In this document: piece after piece, positions 18,695 to 27,336 of the stretch | Layout: each line of letters begins with the position of its first letter | Position numbering within the stretch: position 1 is the first letter of the stretch | From: Mycobacteriales bacterium | GTDB lineage: Bacteria; Actinomycetota; Actinomycetes; DATLTS01 | Direction: 5' to 3' | Assembly (NCBI GenBank): GCA_035533475.1 | Contig: DATLTS010000053.1 | Span: 17,415 to 81,414, forward strand | Length of the DNA: 64,000 nucleotides | Position numbers and translations under genes: made by a program | The notes under the pieces: model-generated | Databases searched by the model: none | Told to the model about the DNA's origin: nothing | What the model saw: the letters and a program-made list of their open reading frames with translations, nothing else

Positions 18695-21600
18695 GACGCG
18701 CCCTCCAGATCACCTTCGAGCTCGAGGTAGGTGGCGCGCAGATCGGCAAGGGTCTCCGCCCGCGGCTCGGCCCACATGCCCCGGTCGGCGGCTTCCAGCA
18801 GCCGTTCGCTGATCCCGCGTAACGCCCACGGATTGCTCTTGGTCATGAACGCGCGCACCTGCGGGTCGAGGACGTAGGAAGCGGCCAGCGACTCGTACAT
18901 CCAGTCATCGACCACACCAGCCGTCGCGTCGTAGCCGAACAGATAGTCGACGGTCGCGGCCATCTCGAAAGCACCCTTGTATCCGTGCCGTTGCATGGCG
19001 GCGATCCACCGCGGGTTGACCACCCGGGAGCGGAACACCCGGTGGGTTTCCTCCGCGAGGCTACGAGTGCGAACCCGGTCCGGCGCGTGCGAGTCGCCGA
19101 TGTAGGCCGCCGGGTTCGCGCCGGTGAGATGGCGCACCATCGCCACCATTCCGCCGTGGTACTGGAAGTAGTCGTCGGAGTCGACGATGTCGTGTTCGCG
19201 GGTGTCCTGGTTCTTCGCCGCGACCTGGATCCGGCGATATGCGGTTTCCATGTCGAGCCGGGCGTCGCGTCCGTCCAATCCGTTGCCGTAGGCGTAGCCG
19301 CCCCACACCGCGTACACCTCGGCGAGGTCGGCGTCGCTCCGCCAGTTGCGGGCGTCGACGAGCGGCAGCAAACCGGCCCCGTACGCGCCGGGTTTGGAGC
19401 CGAAGACGCGGGTGGTGGCCCGCCGCCAGTCGCCGTGGCCGGCCACGTCGGCGAGCACATGGGCGCGGACGAAGTTGGCCTCGGCCGGCTCGTCGAGGGC
19501 GGCTACCCGGCAGATCGCGTCGTCGAGCAGCGCCACGACGTGCGGGAACGCGTCCCGGAAGAATCCGGAGATGCGGACCGTCACGTCGATCCGCGGCCGT
19601 CCGAGCTCCTCGAGCGGCACAGGTTGGAAACCGGTGACCCGCCGGGACTGCTCGTCCCACGTCGGCCGGCAGCCAACCAGCGCGAGCACCTCCGCGATGT
19701 CGTCCCCCTGGGTGCGCATGGCGCTGGTCCCCCACACCGTGAGCCCGACCGAGCGCGGCCAGTCTCCGGTGTCGGCACGATGCCGCTCCAGCAACGAGTC
19801 GGCGAGGGCCTGCCCGGTGTCCCAGGCCAGCCGGCTGGGGATTGCCTTGGGGTCGACCGAGTAGAAGTTGCGCCCGGTCGGCAGCACGTTGACCAGGCCG
19901 CGGGTGGGCGAGCCGGACGGGCCGGCGGCCACGTACCTGCCGTCCAACGCGCGCAGCAGGTTAGCCAGCTCGTCGGTGGTCCGGGCCAGACGCGGCACCA
20001 CCTCGACGGCGGCGAAGCGCAGCGTTGCGGCCACCGCCGGGTCGCCCGGGATCTCGTCGGCGACCCGCGGGTCCCAGCCGGTGTCCTCCATCCGCTGGAC
20101 CAGCGCCCGCGCGTGGCCCTCGACCCGGTCGACGTCGCCGCGGGCGGCCTTGCCTTCGGCCAGGCCGAGGGCCTCCCGCAACCCCGGGAGCGCGCCGTGC
20201 GCACCCCCCCAGAGCTGGCGGGCGCGCAGGATCGCGAGCACGAGGTTGACCCGTGCCTCGCCGACAGGTGGCTGACCGAGAACGTGCAGGCCGTCGCGGA
20301 TCTGCGCGTCCTTGATCTCGCACAGCCAGCCATCGACGTGCAACAGGAAGTCGTCGAAGGCCTCGTCGCCCGGCCGTTCGTCGACGTGCAGGTCATGGTG
20401 GAGCTGCGCGGCCTGGACGAGCGTCCAGATCTGGGCGCGCACGGCGGGCAGCTTCGCCGGGTCGAGGGCGGCTACGGCGGCATGCTCGTCGAGCAGCTGC
20501 TCGAGCTTGGCGAGGTCTCCGTAGGACTCGGCCCGCGCCATCGGCGGCACGAGGTGGTCGACGATCGTCGCGTGGCCGCGCCGTTTCGCCTGGGTGCCCT
20601 CACCCGGGTCGTTGACGATGAACGGATAGACCAGCGGCAGGTCGCCCAGGGTGGCGTCCGGTGCGCAGGACGAGGACAGGCCCAGGCCTTTGCCTGGGAG
20701 CCACTCAAGGGTGCCGTGTTTGCCGAGGTGCACGATGGCGTGGGCGCCGAAGCTGCGTGCCAGCCACCAGTAGACGGCGAGGTAATGGTGACTGGGCGGC
20801 AGGTCCGGGTCGTGGTAGATCGCGATCGGGTTCTCACCGAAACCGCGCGGCGGCTGGATGGCGAGCACGACGTTGCCGAATCGCAGCGCGGCGACGACGA
20901 TGTCGCCGCCCTCTACGTAGAGGGTGCCGGGCGGTTCCCCCCAGTGCTCCAGGACCCGCCGGGCGAGGGCGGCCGGCAGCGCGGCGAACCATTCGCGGTA
21001 ACTCTCCAGTGGGACCCGGGCCGGCGCCGCCGCGAGCTGGTCTGCGGTGAGCCACTCGACGTCATGGCCTCCGGCGGCGATGAGCCGGTGCACGAGTTCG
21101 TCACCGTCCTCGGGGAACCCGTCACCGAGGTCGTAGCCGGCGTCTCGCAACGCGCGCAGGACGACCACCGCCGAGGCTGGGGTGTCCAGGCCGACCGCAT
21201 TGCCGACCCGCGCGTGCTTGGTCGGGTAGGAGGAGAGCACCACGGCGAGCCGCTTCTCGGCGTTCGGAACATGGCGCAGCCGGGCATGGGCGAGCGCCAG
21301 GCCCGCGATCCGGGCGGCCCGTTCGGGGTCGGCGACGTAGACAGGGACGCCGTCGGGGCCGGTTTCCTTGAACGAGAAGGGCACGGTGATCAGCCGGCCG
21401 TCGAATTCCGGGATGGCCACCTGCATCGCCGCGTCGAGCGGGGAGATGCCGGTGGTGCCACCGGACCAGGCGTTGCGTGACGAGGTGAGGCACAAACCCT
21501 GCAGGACCGGAACGTCGAGCGCGGCCAAGGCACCGACGTCCCACGTTTCGTCGGTGTCTCCGGCACCGGCCGCGTGCGCTCCGCCGGCGGCGAGCACGGT

Positions 21601-22230
21601 GACCACGAGCGCGTCGAGTTCGGCGAACAGGTCCCACAGTGCGCGGTCGCGGCCCCGCAGCGAGCCGCAGAAGATGGGGACGGCGTCGCCCCCGGCCGCC
21701 TCGACCGCATCGCAGAGGGTGTCGACGAATCCGACGTTGCCGGACAGCTCATGGGCCCGGTAGTAGACGACGCCGATAGCCGGCCGCCCGCCGCGGCGGG
21801 CCCGGCCGGAGCGGATGCCGTGCGCCGGCATCGGCACCGGCGGGGCGAACCCGAGTCCGGTGAGCAGCACCGTGTCGGACAGGAACCGGTGCAGCTCCGC
21901 CAGGTTGGCCGGCCCACCCTCCTCCAGGTAGCGCAAGGCTTCGGTGGCCACCCCGGCCGGCACGGTCGAGGTCGCCATCAGCAAGGCGTCCGGCTCTGCC
22001 TCACCCCCGAGCACGACCGCGGGTGTAGCTCGGGCCAGCAGCGCGTCGAGGCCCTCCGGCCATGAGGTGCGCCCGCCCAGCAGGCGAACCACGGTGACGT
22101 CCACCCCGTCGAGCAGATCGTCGAGATCCGCTGGAACGGTCCGGGCGGGGTTGGCCACTCGCCATGGCGCGCCGCTCGCCCGGGCGGCGAGCAGATCGGT
22201 GTCCGCGGTGGACAGCAGAAGCATTGTCAC
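18691..22230 (-). CDS. cobN: Cobaltochelatase large subunit CobN
   Basis: Large, 1179-residue catalytic subunit of the ATP-dependent cobaltochelatase, which inserts cobalt into hydrogenobyrinic acid a,c-diamide. Recognised stretches are [20 protein letters not shown], the [20 protein letters not shown] region, [59 protein letters not shown] and [20 protein letters not shown], then the C-terminal [18 protein letters not shown] motif. The GTG at 22230 gives a GTGA overlap with cobQ; ATG 22224, two codons later, is the alternative. Length is at the short end for CobN but no segment looks missing. Confidence 0.96.
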   Translation of the reverse strand: MTMLLLSTADTDLLAARASGAPWRVANPARTVPADLDDLLDGVDVTVVRLLGGRTSWPEGLDALLARATPAVVLGGEAEPDALLMATSTVPAGVATEALRYLEEGGPANLAELHRFLSDTVLLTGLGFAPPVPMPAHGIRSGRARRGGRPAIGVVYYRAHELSGNVGFVDTLCDAVEAAGGDAVPIFCGSLRGRDRALWDLFAELDALVVTVLAAGGAHAAGAGDTDETWDVGALAALDVPVLQGLCLTSSRNAWSGGTTGISPLDAAMQVAIPEFDGRLITVPFSFKETGPDGVPVYVADPERAARIAGLALAHARLRHVPNAEKRLAVVLSSYPTKHARVGNAVGLDTPASAVVVLRALRDAGYDLGDGFPEDGDELVHRLIAAGGHDVEWLTADQLAAAPARVPLESYREWFAALPAALARRVLEHWGEPPGTLYVEGGDIVVAALRFGNVVLAIQPPRGFGENPIAIYHDPDLPPSHHYLAVYWWLARSFGAHAIVHLGKHGTLEWLPGKGLGLSSSCAPDATLGDLPLVYPFIVNDPGEGTQAKRRGHATIVDHLVPPMARAESYGDLAKLEQLLDEHAAVAALDPAKLPAVRAQIWTLVQAAQLHHDLHVDERPGDEAFDDFLLHVDGWLCEIKDAQIRDGLHVLGQPPVGEARVNLVLAILRARQLWGGAHGALPGLREALGLAEGKAARGDVDRVEGHARALVQRMEDTGWDPRVADEIPGDPAVAATLRFAAVEVVPRLARTTDELANLLRALDGRYVAAGPSGSPTRGLVNVLPTGRNFYSVDPKAIPSRLAWDTGQALADSLLERHRADTGDWPRSVGLTVWGTSAMRTQGDDIAEVLALVGCRPTWDEQSRRVTGFQPVPLEELGRPRIDVTVRISGFFRDAFPHVVALLDDAICRVAALDEPAEANFVRAHVLADVAGHGDWRRATTRVFGSKPGAYGAGLLPLVDARNWRSDADLAEVYAVWGGYAYGNGLDGRDARLDMETAYRRIQVAAKNQDTREHDIVDSDDYFQYHGGMVAMVRHLTGANPAAYIGDSHAPDRVRTRSLAEETHRVFRSRVVNPRWIAAMQRHGYKGAFEMAATVDYLFGYDATAGVVDDWMYESLAASYVLDPQVRAFMTKSNPWALRGISERLLEAADRGMWAEPRAETLADLRATYLELEGDLEGAS

Positions 22231-23762
22231 GTAGCCGCGCCCGCGGGGACGGCCGGTGCCCCGGATAGGACGGGCAAGTCGGTCGGGGGCCCATCGGTGA
22301 GGAGCCGCCAGACCGCACCGGTGTCGAGGTGGTCGGCGACGAGATCGCCGAGGGCGTCGAGCCGTGCCTGCCGGACGTCGGCGAACCGGCCGGTGCCGGC
22401 CACCCAGTGCCGACCGGTGCGGGCTGCCACGTCGGCGAGGAGGGCGCGCCGGAACCCGTCGCTTTCCAGCACGCCGTGCCACGAGGTGCCCCACACCGCG
22501 TCGAGCCGGCAGCCCTCCGCTTCGCCGGCGGTCTGGAACATCGGGTCGCCCCCGTACGCGGTCGTGCGCCCGTGGCGGATCTCGTAGCCGGTCACCGGGG
22601 CGTCGTCGTAGCCCGGGGCGGTGCCGACCGGCCGGGCCAAGGTCTTGTCCGCCGCGAAGACGGTGCGGGCTGGCAGCAGGGTGAGCCCGGCGACGGTCCC
22701 GGCGCCGCTTTCGATGTGGTCGACGATCTGCTCGCCGAGGATCTGGTAGCCGCCGCAGATGCCAAGCACCGGTCGGCCACGCTCCGCGCGGGCGGTGATC
22801 GCCACCGCCAGCCCGCGATCGTGCAGCCACCGCAGGTCGCTGACCGTGGCGCGGCTACCCGGAAGGACGACAAGGTCGGCGTCGGCCACCTCGGCCGGGC
22901 TGGTGACGAACCGGACGCTGACGCCGGGTTCGACGGCGAGCGCGTCGACGTCGGTGAAGTTCGACATCCGCGGGAGACGCACCACCGCGACGCGAAGCAC
23001 GTCACGGTCGATCGGGGGCGCCTGTTCGGTCTGCCGGCTGTCGAGGTCGAGGGAGTCCTCGACGTCGAGCCACAGCCCGCCACGCCACGGCAGGACCCCG
23101 AGGGTGGGACGTCCGGTCAGCGCGGTGAGCATGTCGACGCCGGGGGCGAGCAAGGCCGGATCGCCGCGGAACTTGTTCACGACGAACCCGGCGACGAGCC
23201 GCTGGTCCGCCGGCTCGAGGAGTGCGAGGGTGCCGTAGAGCGCGGCGAAAAGGCCGCCGCGGTCGATGTCGCCGACGACCAGGACGGGCAGGTCGGCGGC
23301 CCGGGCGAGTCCCATGTTCGCGATGTCGCGGTCCCGCAGGTTTATCTCCGCGGGGCTACCTGCACCTTCGCAGATGACCACGTCGTAAAGACGGCGTAGT
23401 TCGGACAGGGCCTCCAGGACGATTTCGAGGAGGGCGGGTTTGAGATTCCGGTAGCTCATCGCGTCGACCTCAGCGACGGGTTGGCCGAGCACGACGACCT
23501 GGCTGTGCCGCTCCCCACCCGGTTTGAGCAGCACCGGGTTCATCGCCGCCCGCGGTTCGACCCCGGCTGCCGCGGCCTGCATCGCCTGCGCCCGGCCGAT
23601 CTCGCCACCGTCGAGCGTGACGAAGGAGTTCAGCGACATGTTCTGCGCTTTGAACGGTGCGACGCGCACGCCTTGGCGGGACAGCCAGCGGCACAACCCG
23701 GCGGTCACCACGCTCTTGCCGGCGTCCGACGTCGTGCCAGCGACGAGCAGCGCGCCGCTCAC
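22227..23762 (-). CDS. cobQ: Cobyric acid synthase
   Basis: Glutamine-dependent amidotransferase (CobQ/CbiP), 511 residues, that amidates side chains b, d, e and g of adenosylcobyrinic acid diamide. The N-terminal ATPase domain has [32 protein letters not shown] and [19 protein letters not shown]. The C-terminal triad-glutaminase domain has the nucleophile cysteine in [12 protein letters not shown] and the catalytic histidine region in [16 protein letters not shown]. The start is GTG 23762 overlapping the cobD stop. Confidence 0.96.
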   Translation of the reverse strand: MSGALLVAGTTSDAGKSVVTAGLCRWLSRQGVRVAPFKAQNMSLNSFVTLDGGEIGRAQAMQAAAAGVEPRAAMNPVLLKPGGERHSQVVVLGQPVAEVDAMSYRNLKPALLEIVLEALSELRRLYDVVICEGAGSPAEINLRDRDIANMGLARAADLPVLVVGDIDRGGLFAALYGTLALLEPADQRLVAGFVVNKFRGDPALLAPGVDMLTALTGRPTLGVLPWRGGLWLDVEDSLDLDSRQTEQAPPIDRDVLRVAVVRLPRMSNFTDVDALAVEPGVSVRFVTSPAEVADADLVVLPGSRATVSDLRWLHDRGLAVAITARAERGRPVLGICGGYQILGEQIVDHIESGAGTVAGLTLLPARTVFAADKTLARPVGTAPGYDDAPVTGYEIRHGRTTAYGGDPMFQTAGEAEGCRLDAVWGTSWHGVLESDGFRRALLADVAARTGRHWVAGTGRFADVRQARLDALGDLVADHLDTGAVWRLLTDGPPTDLPVLSGAPAVPAGAAT

Positions 23763-24712
23763 CGCCGCCACCCGCCCCGCGTCAGCGCAGCCAGCAGCAC
23801 CGCCGCCAGCCCGACCAGCCGGGAGAGCCGCACGGCTGCCTCGACATCGGCACACGTGGGCGTGCGGCCGTCGCCAAGCCAGCGCCGGTCCTGGACCCCG
23901 TAGGGGTAGCTGATGGTACCGCCAAGCCGGACGCCGAGGGCGCCGGCGAACGCCGCCTCGGGCCGGCCCGCGTTCGGACTCGGGTGGGCGTCGGCATCAC
24001 GGAGCCAGGTCCGCCAGGCCTGTCCCGGTCGGCCGCCGACGAGCGGGGCGAGGACGACGGTCAGTGCGGCCGTCAGCCGGGCCGGGACCCAGTTCGCGAC
24101 GTCGTCGAGTCGGGCGGCCGCGGCGCCGAACGCCTGGTAGCGCTCGCTGCGATGGCCGATCATGGCGTCCAGGGTGTTGACCGCCCGGTACCCGAGCAGT
24201 CCGGGCAGTCCGGCGAGCGCGCCGTAGACCAGCGGGCCGACGACCGCGTCGCTGGTGTTCTCGGCGACCGATTCCAGCACCCCTCGGAGCACACCCACGT
24301 CGTCGAGCGCCCTCGGGTCACGCCCGCAGAGCGCCGGCAGCGCCGCCCGGGCCGCCGGCAGGTCGCCGTCGCGGATCTGGGCACCGATCGCGCGGGCTTC
24401 GCGGCCGAGCGAGGTCGCGCCGACGGCGACCCAAGTGCCGGCGGCCATGACGGCGATCCGGCCACGCGGTACGACGCGCTCCATGAGCGCAGCGAGCCCG
24501 ACGACGACGCCGACGCAGGTGGCCGTGTGCAACACGCCCGCGCGAATATCCGGTCGCCACAGCCCTGCTTCGAGGCGGCTGGCGGCGCGACCGAACCAAG
24601 CCACCGGGTGGCCCCGCGCGGGGTCGGCGAGCAGGGCGTCGACCGCCATCCCGAGCACCAGACCGCCGGCGCCGGCCAGGTCGCGCCGGCCGGAACGCAC
24701 ATCAGTGGCCAC
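23759..24712 (-). CDS. cobD: Adenosylcobinamide-phosphate synthase
   Basis: Membrane enzyme (CobD/CbiB) of 317 residues that attaches the aminopropanol (phosphate) arm to cobyric acid. Motifs: [68 protein letters not shown] and a [23 protein letters not shown] block; several hydrophobic helices. The GTG at 24712 is preceded by CTGACCCCC and has no Shine-Dalgarno sequence, unlike the short ORF ending 5 bases before it, so translation may depend on that leader ORF. It is the first large gene below the cobalamin riboswitch and heads the long overlapping gene chain. Confidence 0.95.
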   Translation of the reverse strand: MATDVRSGRRDLAGAGGLVLGMAVDALLADPARGHPVAWFGRAASRLEAGLWRPDIRAGVLHTATCVGVVVGLAALMERVVPRGRIAVMAAGTWVAVGATSLGREARAIGAQIRDGDLPAARAALPALCGRDPRALDDVGVLRGVLESVAENTSDAVVGPLVYGALAGLPGLLGYRAVNTLDAMIGHRSERYQAFGAAAARLDDVANWVPARLTAALTVVLAPLVGGRPGQAWRTWLRDADAHPSPNAGRPEAAFAGALGVRLGGTISYPYGVQDRRWLGDGRTPTCADVEAAVRLSRLVGLAAVLLAALTRGGWRR

Positions 24713-24717
24713 GGGGG

Positions 24718-24783
24718 TCAGGTGCGCACGTGCAGGCTCAGGCCAGGTGGGGTCGGACCGCTGTCAGGCCGGGTGGTGCGCAT
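24718..24783 (-). CDS. Short leader ORF between riboswitch and cobD
   Basis: A 21-codon reading frame (MRTTRPDSGPTPPGLSLHVR plus a final T) begins at ATG 24783, 8 bases after a strong GGGAGGA ribosome binding site, and ends 5 bases before the cobD GTG. cobD has no ribosome binding site of its own and lies in a different frame, so re-initiation after this peptide would be the simplest way to translate it. I know of no family for the peptide. It may equally be unimportant as a protein and serve only to couple riboswitch-gated initiation to the operon. Confidence 0.5.
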   Translation of the reverse strand: MRTTRPDSGPTPPGLSLHVRT

Positions 24784-24827
24784 CGCCGCGTCCTCCCTCG
24801 GGGTCCGCGCCCCGGGTCGAAGGGACG
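24784..24827 (-). promoter_or_regulatory. Putative riboswitch expression platform with sequestrable ribosome binding site
   Basis: Between the B12 box and the leader ATG lie a GC hairpin (GGGG-CGCGGA-CCCC), the ribosome binding site GAGGGAGGA, and an upstream CGTCC that is exactly complementary to GGACG overlapping that site. Pairing of the two would hide the ribosome binding site, as expected of a translational cobalamin riboswitch. No U-tract terminator is seen. The pairing is read by eye, not folded by computer. Confidence 0.45.
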
Positions 24828-24992
24828 ACGACAGGAGTGTCCTGACTCCCGGATCGCTGCTTCCCTCGGCCTTCCAGCCGTTGCCGGCCGTGGCTTTCTC
24901 GAGGGTCGCTCCCCGGTCACAGTGGCGGGACCGCGCCGGATTCGCACCGGCTTCCTCCACTGTCGTCGCTAACCGGCCGAACCTACACCGGA
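24828..24992 (-). ncRNA. Cobalamin (AdoCbl) riboswitch aptamer
   Basis: On the minus strand, in 5' to 3' order: GTAGGTTC with a GGCCGG stem; GGAGGAAGCCGGTGCGAATC, the conserved AGGGAA/CCGGTGNGAATCCGG core; CGGTCCCGCCACTGTGA, the near-invariant CCCGCCACTG element; then GCCACGGCC and GGAAGGCCGAGGGAAG stems; and finally the B12 box GGGAGTCAGGACAC. This is the full cobalamin riboswitch pattern. It lies between cobS and cobD, so adenosylcobalamin should turn off translation of the downstream corrin operon. Ends are approximate. Confidence 0.93.
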
Positions 24993-25040
24993 TACCCGGC
25001 CTCCCGGCAAGTCAGGCGGGCTGCCGCGGTCCCCCGCTGC

Positions 25041-25865
25041 TTACCGGGCGGCCGCCGCCAGCAGCGCCGCGGCGGTCCCGACTTCGCAGACGGCGCCGAA
25101 CACGTCGCCGGTGACCCCCCCGAACCGGCGGATGGCCCGCCGCAGCAGGACCTCGGCGGCGAGTAGACCCGCAGCGAGCGCCACCTCGAGATGTACGGTC
25201 AACGCGAGGTGCCCCAACGCCGCGGGTACCGCGCACCCGCCAGTGACGACGGCGAGGAGGAACCCGGCCAGCGCGCGTGGGATCCCGCCCGCCACCTGGG
25301 CGCCCAGGCCGTCGACCCGGGCGCCCGGTATACCGGGCGTGCCGGCGCGCACCATGGCCAGCCGCCCCACGACGACCGCCAGCACGACGACCGGCACCCC
25401 CCGCCCCAAGGCCATCGACCTCGCCAGCGCGGCCACCTCCACGAGCAAAACGAGCACCAGAGCTGTCACGCCGAACGGGCCGATGTCCGAGCGCCGCATC
25501 ACCGCCAGGGACTCCTCGGGCGCGCCCAACCGACCCAGGCCATCGGCCGTGTCGGCCAGGCCGTCCAGATGGAAACCGCGGGTGGACCAGGCGAGCACCG
25601 CCACAGTCACGGCGGCCGTCAAGAGGCCGCCGGCCGCCCCCGGCGCCAGCCACCGGCCCAGCGCCACCACGCCGGCCGCGAGCCAGCCCAACACCACACC
25701 GACCGCCGGCGCCCAGGCCAGCGCAGCCGACATCCCGTCCGGGCCGGCACGGCGAACCGGCACCCGGTAGGCGGTGAACAGACCTACGGCTAGGAGGAAC
25801 CCGTCCCAAGCCCTCCGCCCGAGGTCGACGTCCGGGTCCGGCGCTGCGGCGGCGGGCTCGCTCAT
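25041..25865 (-). CDS. cobS: Adenosylcobalamin(-phosphate) synthase CobS
   Basis: Integral membrane enzyme (CobS/CobV), 274 residues, joining adenosyl-GDP-cobinamide with alpha-ribazole. It has a FLLAVGLFTAYRVPV start region, the catalytic acidic motif GFHLDGLADTADGLG with EESLAVMRRSDIGPFG following, multiple hydrophobic helices rich in Ala/Val/Leu, and GGVTGDVFGAVCEVGTAAALL near the end. ATG 25865 shares a base with the cobU stop (TGATG). This gene lies upstream of the riboswitch, so its expression depends on the cobU promoter rather than on the aptamer. Confidence 0.94.
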   Translation of the reverse strand: MSEPAAAAPDPDVDLGRRAWDGFLLAVGLFTAYRVPVRRAGPDGMSAALAWAPAVGVVLGWLAAGVVALGRWLAPGAAGGLLTAAVTVAVLAWSTRGFHLDGLADTADGLGRLGAPEESLAVMRRSDIGPFGVTALVLVLLVEVAALARSMALGRGVPVVVLAVVVGRLAMVRAGTPGIPGARVDGLGAQVAGGIPRALAGFLLAVVTGGCAVPAALGHLALTVHLEVALAAGLLAAEVLLRRAIRRFGGVTGDVFGAVCEVGTAAALLAAAAR

Positions 25866-26422
25866 CAGCGCAGACGCTGCGGGATACCTGCCACGACCAA
25901 CCACACCTCATCGGCTTGCCCGGCGAAGCGGGCGTTGAGAACGCCCAGCTCGTCGCGGAACATCCGACCGGCCCTGGTCTCCGGGACTACCCCCCAGCCC
26001 ACCTCGTTGCTGACGGCCACCGCATGCGCCGTGGTGTCTCGCCACGCCTCCATAAGCGCCTCGATCCGCGCCGCGAGAGCCCCGGCGTGCCCGGGCCGGT
26101 CGTCCCAGGCCCCGCAATCGTCCATCGCCGCGGTGAGCCACAACGTCAAGCAGTCCACGAGCAGCGCACGCGGCGTGTTGCGCAGCTCCACGGCGACATC
26201 CGTCGTTTCCACGGTGCGCCAGCCGGGCGGCCGCCTGCTCCGATGATCGGCGATACGTGCCGCCCACTCCGGATCCTCGCCCGCGCGTCGCCCGGTCGCG
26301 CAGTAGACGACGTCGGCGTGCCCGCTCAACAGTGATTCGGCGTAGGCCGACTTCCCCGAACGCGCCCCCCCGAGAACCAGAACCCGACGGCCGCCTCGCT
26401 GGTCCGCCGCCGTTGGGTTCAC
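25865..26422 (-). CDS. cobU: Adenosylcobinamide kinase / guanylyltransferase
   Basis: Bifunctional CobU/CobP, 185 residues, that phosphorylates adenosylcobinamide and transfers GMP to it. The P-loop LVLGGARSGKSAYAESLL is near the N-terminus, followed by VVYCATGRRAGEDPEWAARI with the HRSRRP stretch for the guanylylated histidine region, LLVDCLTLWLTAAM and VSNEVGWGVVPETRAGRMFRD. GTG 26422 is preferred because GGAGGAG lies 8 bases upstream; a GTG six codons earlier would bury that site. First gene of a two-gene unit with cobS. Confidence 0.93.
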   Translation of the reverse strand: MNPTAADQRGGRRVLVLGGARSGKSAYAESLLSGHADVVYCATGRRAGEDPEWAARIADHRSRRPPGWRTVETTDVAVELRNTPRALLVDCLTLWLTAAMDDCGAWDDRPGHAGALAARIEALMEAWRDTTAHAVAVSNEVGWGVVPETRAGRMFRDELGVLNARFAGQADEVWLVVAGIPQRLR

Positions 26423-26467
26423 AGGGCAGCACTCCTCCACTCGTCGCGACTCTCGGCGACGCTACGC

Positions 26468-26495
26468 GAAAATAGCTCACCTCGAAGCAGCCGCA
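26468..26495 (-). promoter_or_regulatory. Candidate promoter of cobU-cobS
   Basis: TTGCGG (26495-26490), a 16-base spacer and TATTTT (26473-26468) on the minus strand, about 45 bases upstream of the cobU start and within locally AT-rich DNA. The spacing and the AT-rich -10 fit a housekeeping-type promoter. Nothing else in the 177-base divergent gap looks structured. Confidence 0.4.
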
Positions 26496-26586
26496 ACGAG
26501 GTGCCAGTCGAGGTTCCCCACGCTGTCCGCGGCCATGTCCAGTCCAAGGCTTCCGTGCGCACGTACAGATTGGTCCCTTGCTCGTG

Positions 26587-26592
26587 TACATT
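26587..26592 (+). promoter_or_regulatory. Candidate -10 element for a leaderless vapB message
   Basis: TACATT lies 8 bases before the antitoxin ATG (26600), and no ribosome binding site precedes that ATG. Transcription would then begin at or next to the start codon. No convincing -35 element is seen. Confidence 0.3.
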
Positions 26593-26599
26593 TAGGCTC

Positions 26600-26863
26600 A
26601 TGGAAGTTGCGATCAGTTCCTTGCGGGCCGATCTCGCCTCGTGGGTGGATCGCGCACGTAGCGGGGAAGAGGTCGTGGTCACCGACCGCGGGGTGCCGGT
26701 CGCCCGACTCATTCCGATCGACACCGCCCCGATCATCGCGCGGCTGACCAGAGAAGGGTTGCTCGGTAGGTCACCGCAACGAGACAAGCCGACGGCGACC
26801 GGACGCCGCCGGGCGCCCACGAAGGGCCCGGTAGCAGACCTCGTGACTGACCAGCGCCGCTGA
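26600..26863 (+). CDS. Antitoxin, Phd/YefM-like (VapB role)
   Basis: An 87-residue antitoxin of the prevent-host-death type. Residues 1-40 (MEVAISSLRADLASWVDRAR, then a GEEVVVTDRGVPVARLIPID segment) form the DNA-binding/dimerisation domain typical of Phd/YefM proteins. The basic, proline-rich C-terminus would wrap around and neutralise the toxin. ATG 26600 is chosen because the family motif begins there; longer extensions have no homology. It lies 5 bases upstream of the PIN-domain gene, so the two form a type II toxin-antitoxin unit that probably autorepresses. It is on the opposite strand from cobU. Confidence 0.88.
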   Translation: MEVAISSLRADLASWVDRARSGEEVVVTDRGVPVARLIPIDTAPIIARLTREGLLGRSPQRDKPTATGRRRAPTKGPVADLVTDQRR

Positions 26864-26868
26864 GCACG

Positions 26869-27306
26869 GTGGCGATCGTCTATTTCGACAGCAGCGCGTT
26901 CGTCAAACTCGTCGTCGAGGAGGACGGCAGCGAACTGGCCGCCGCGCTCTGGGACGGATGCGACGCCGCCGTCTCCAGCCGGCTGGCGTATCCCGAGGTT
27001 CGCGCTGCGCTCGCCGCCGCCGGTCGCCTCGGCCGACTGGCTGCCAAGGCTCAGCGTGATGCGGAGCAGGGCTGGGAGGAGTTCTGGGCGGCGACGCGTC
27101 CGGTGGAGCTCACGGAACGCGTGACACGCCACGCCGGCGACATCGCGCGCGAACATGCACTCCGCGGGGCGGACGCCGTGCACCTTGCCAGCGCCCTGGC
27201 ACTCGAATCCCCGACCCTCGTCCTGGCCGTCTGGGATGGTCCGTTGCGCTCCGGCGCCCGAGCCGCTGGCATACGGATCGCCCCTGCATCCGACCCGGGC
27301 GCCTAG
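26869..27306 (+). CDS. PIN-domain ribonuclease toxin, VapC type
   Basis: A 145-residue PIN-domain protein, probably a magnesium-dependent RNase acting on specific RNAs. It opens with IVYFDSSAFVKLVVEEDGS, giving the first metal-binding aspartate (D7); the YPEVRAALAAA segment supplies the conserved glutamate, and RGADAVHLASALAL and LAVWDGPLRSGA supply the C-terminal acidic residues. All active-site positions look intact, so the toxin should be functional. The GTG start at 26869 has no ribosome binding site, suggesting coupling to the antitoxin gene. It ends 31 bases before the truncated hydrolase gene. Confidence 0.9.
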   Translation: MAIVYFDSSAFVKLVVEEDGSELAAALWDGCDAAVSSRLAYPEVRAALAAAGRLGRLAAKAQRDAEQGWEEFWAATRPVELTERVTRHAGDIAREHALRGADAVHLASALALESPTLVLAVWDGPLRSGARAAGIRIAPASDPGA

Positions 27307-27336
27307 CGGCGCTCTGACTTTTCGGACCCCTCCAGG

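Noticed and set aside
18985..21480. Plus-strand frame of 831 codons opposite cobN
   Set aside because: Antisense to conserved CobN blocks, no motif, no ribosome binding site.
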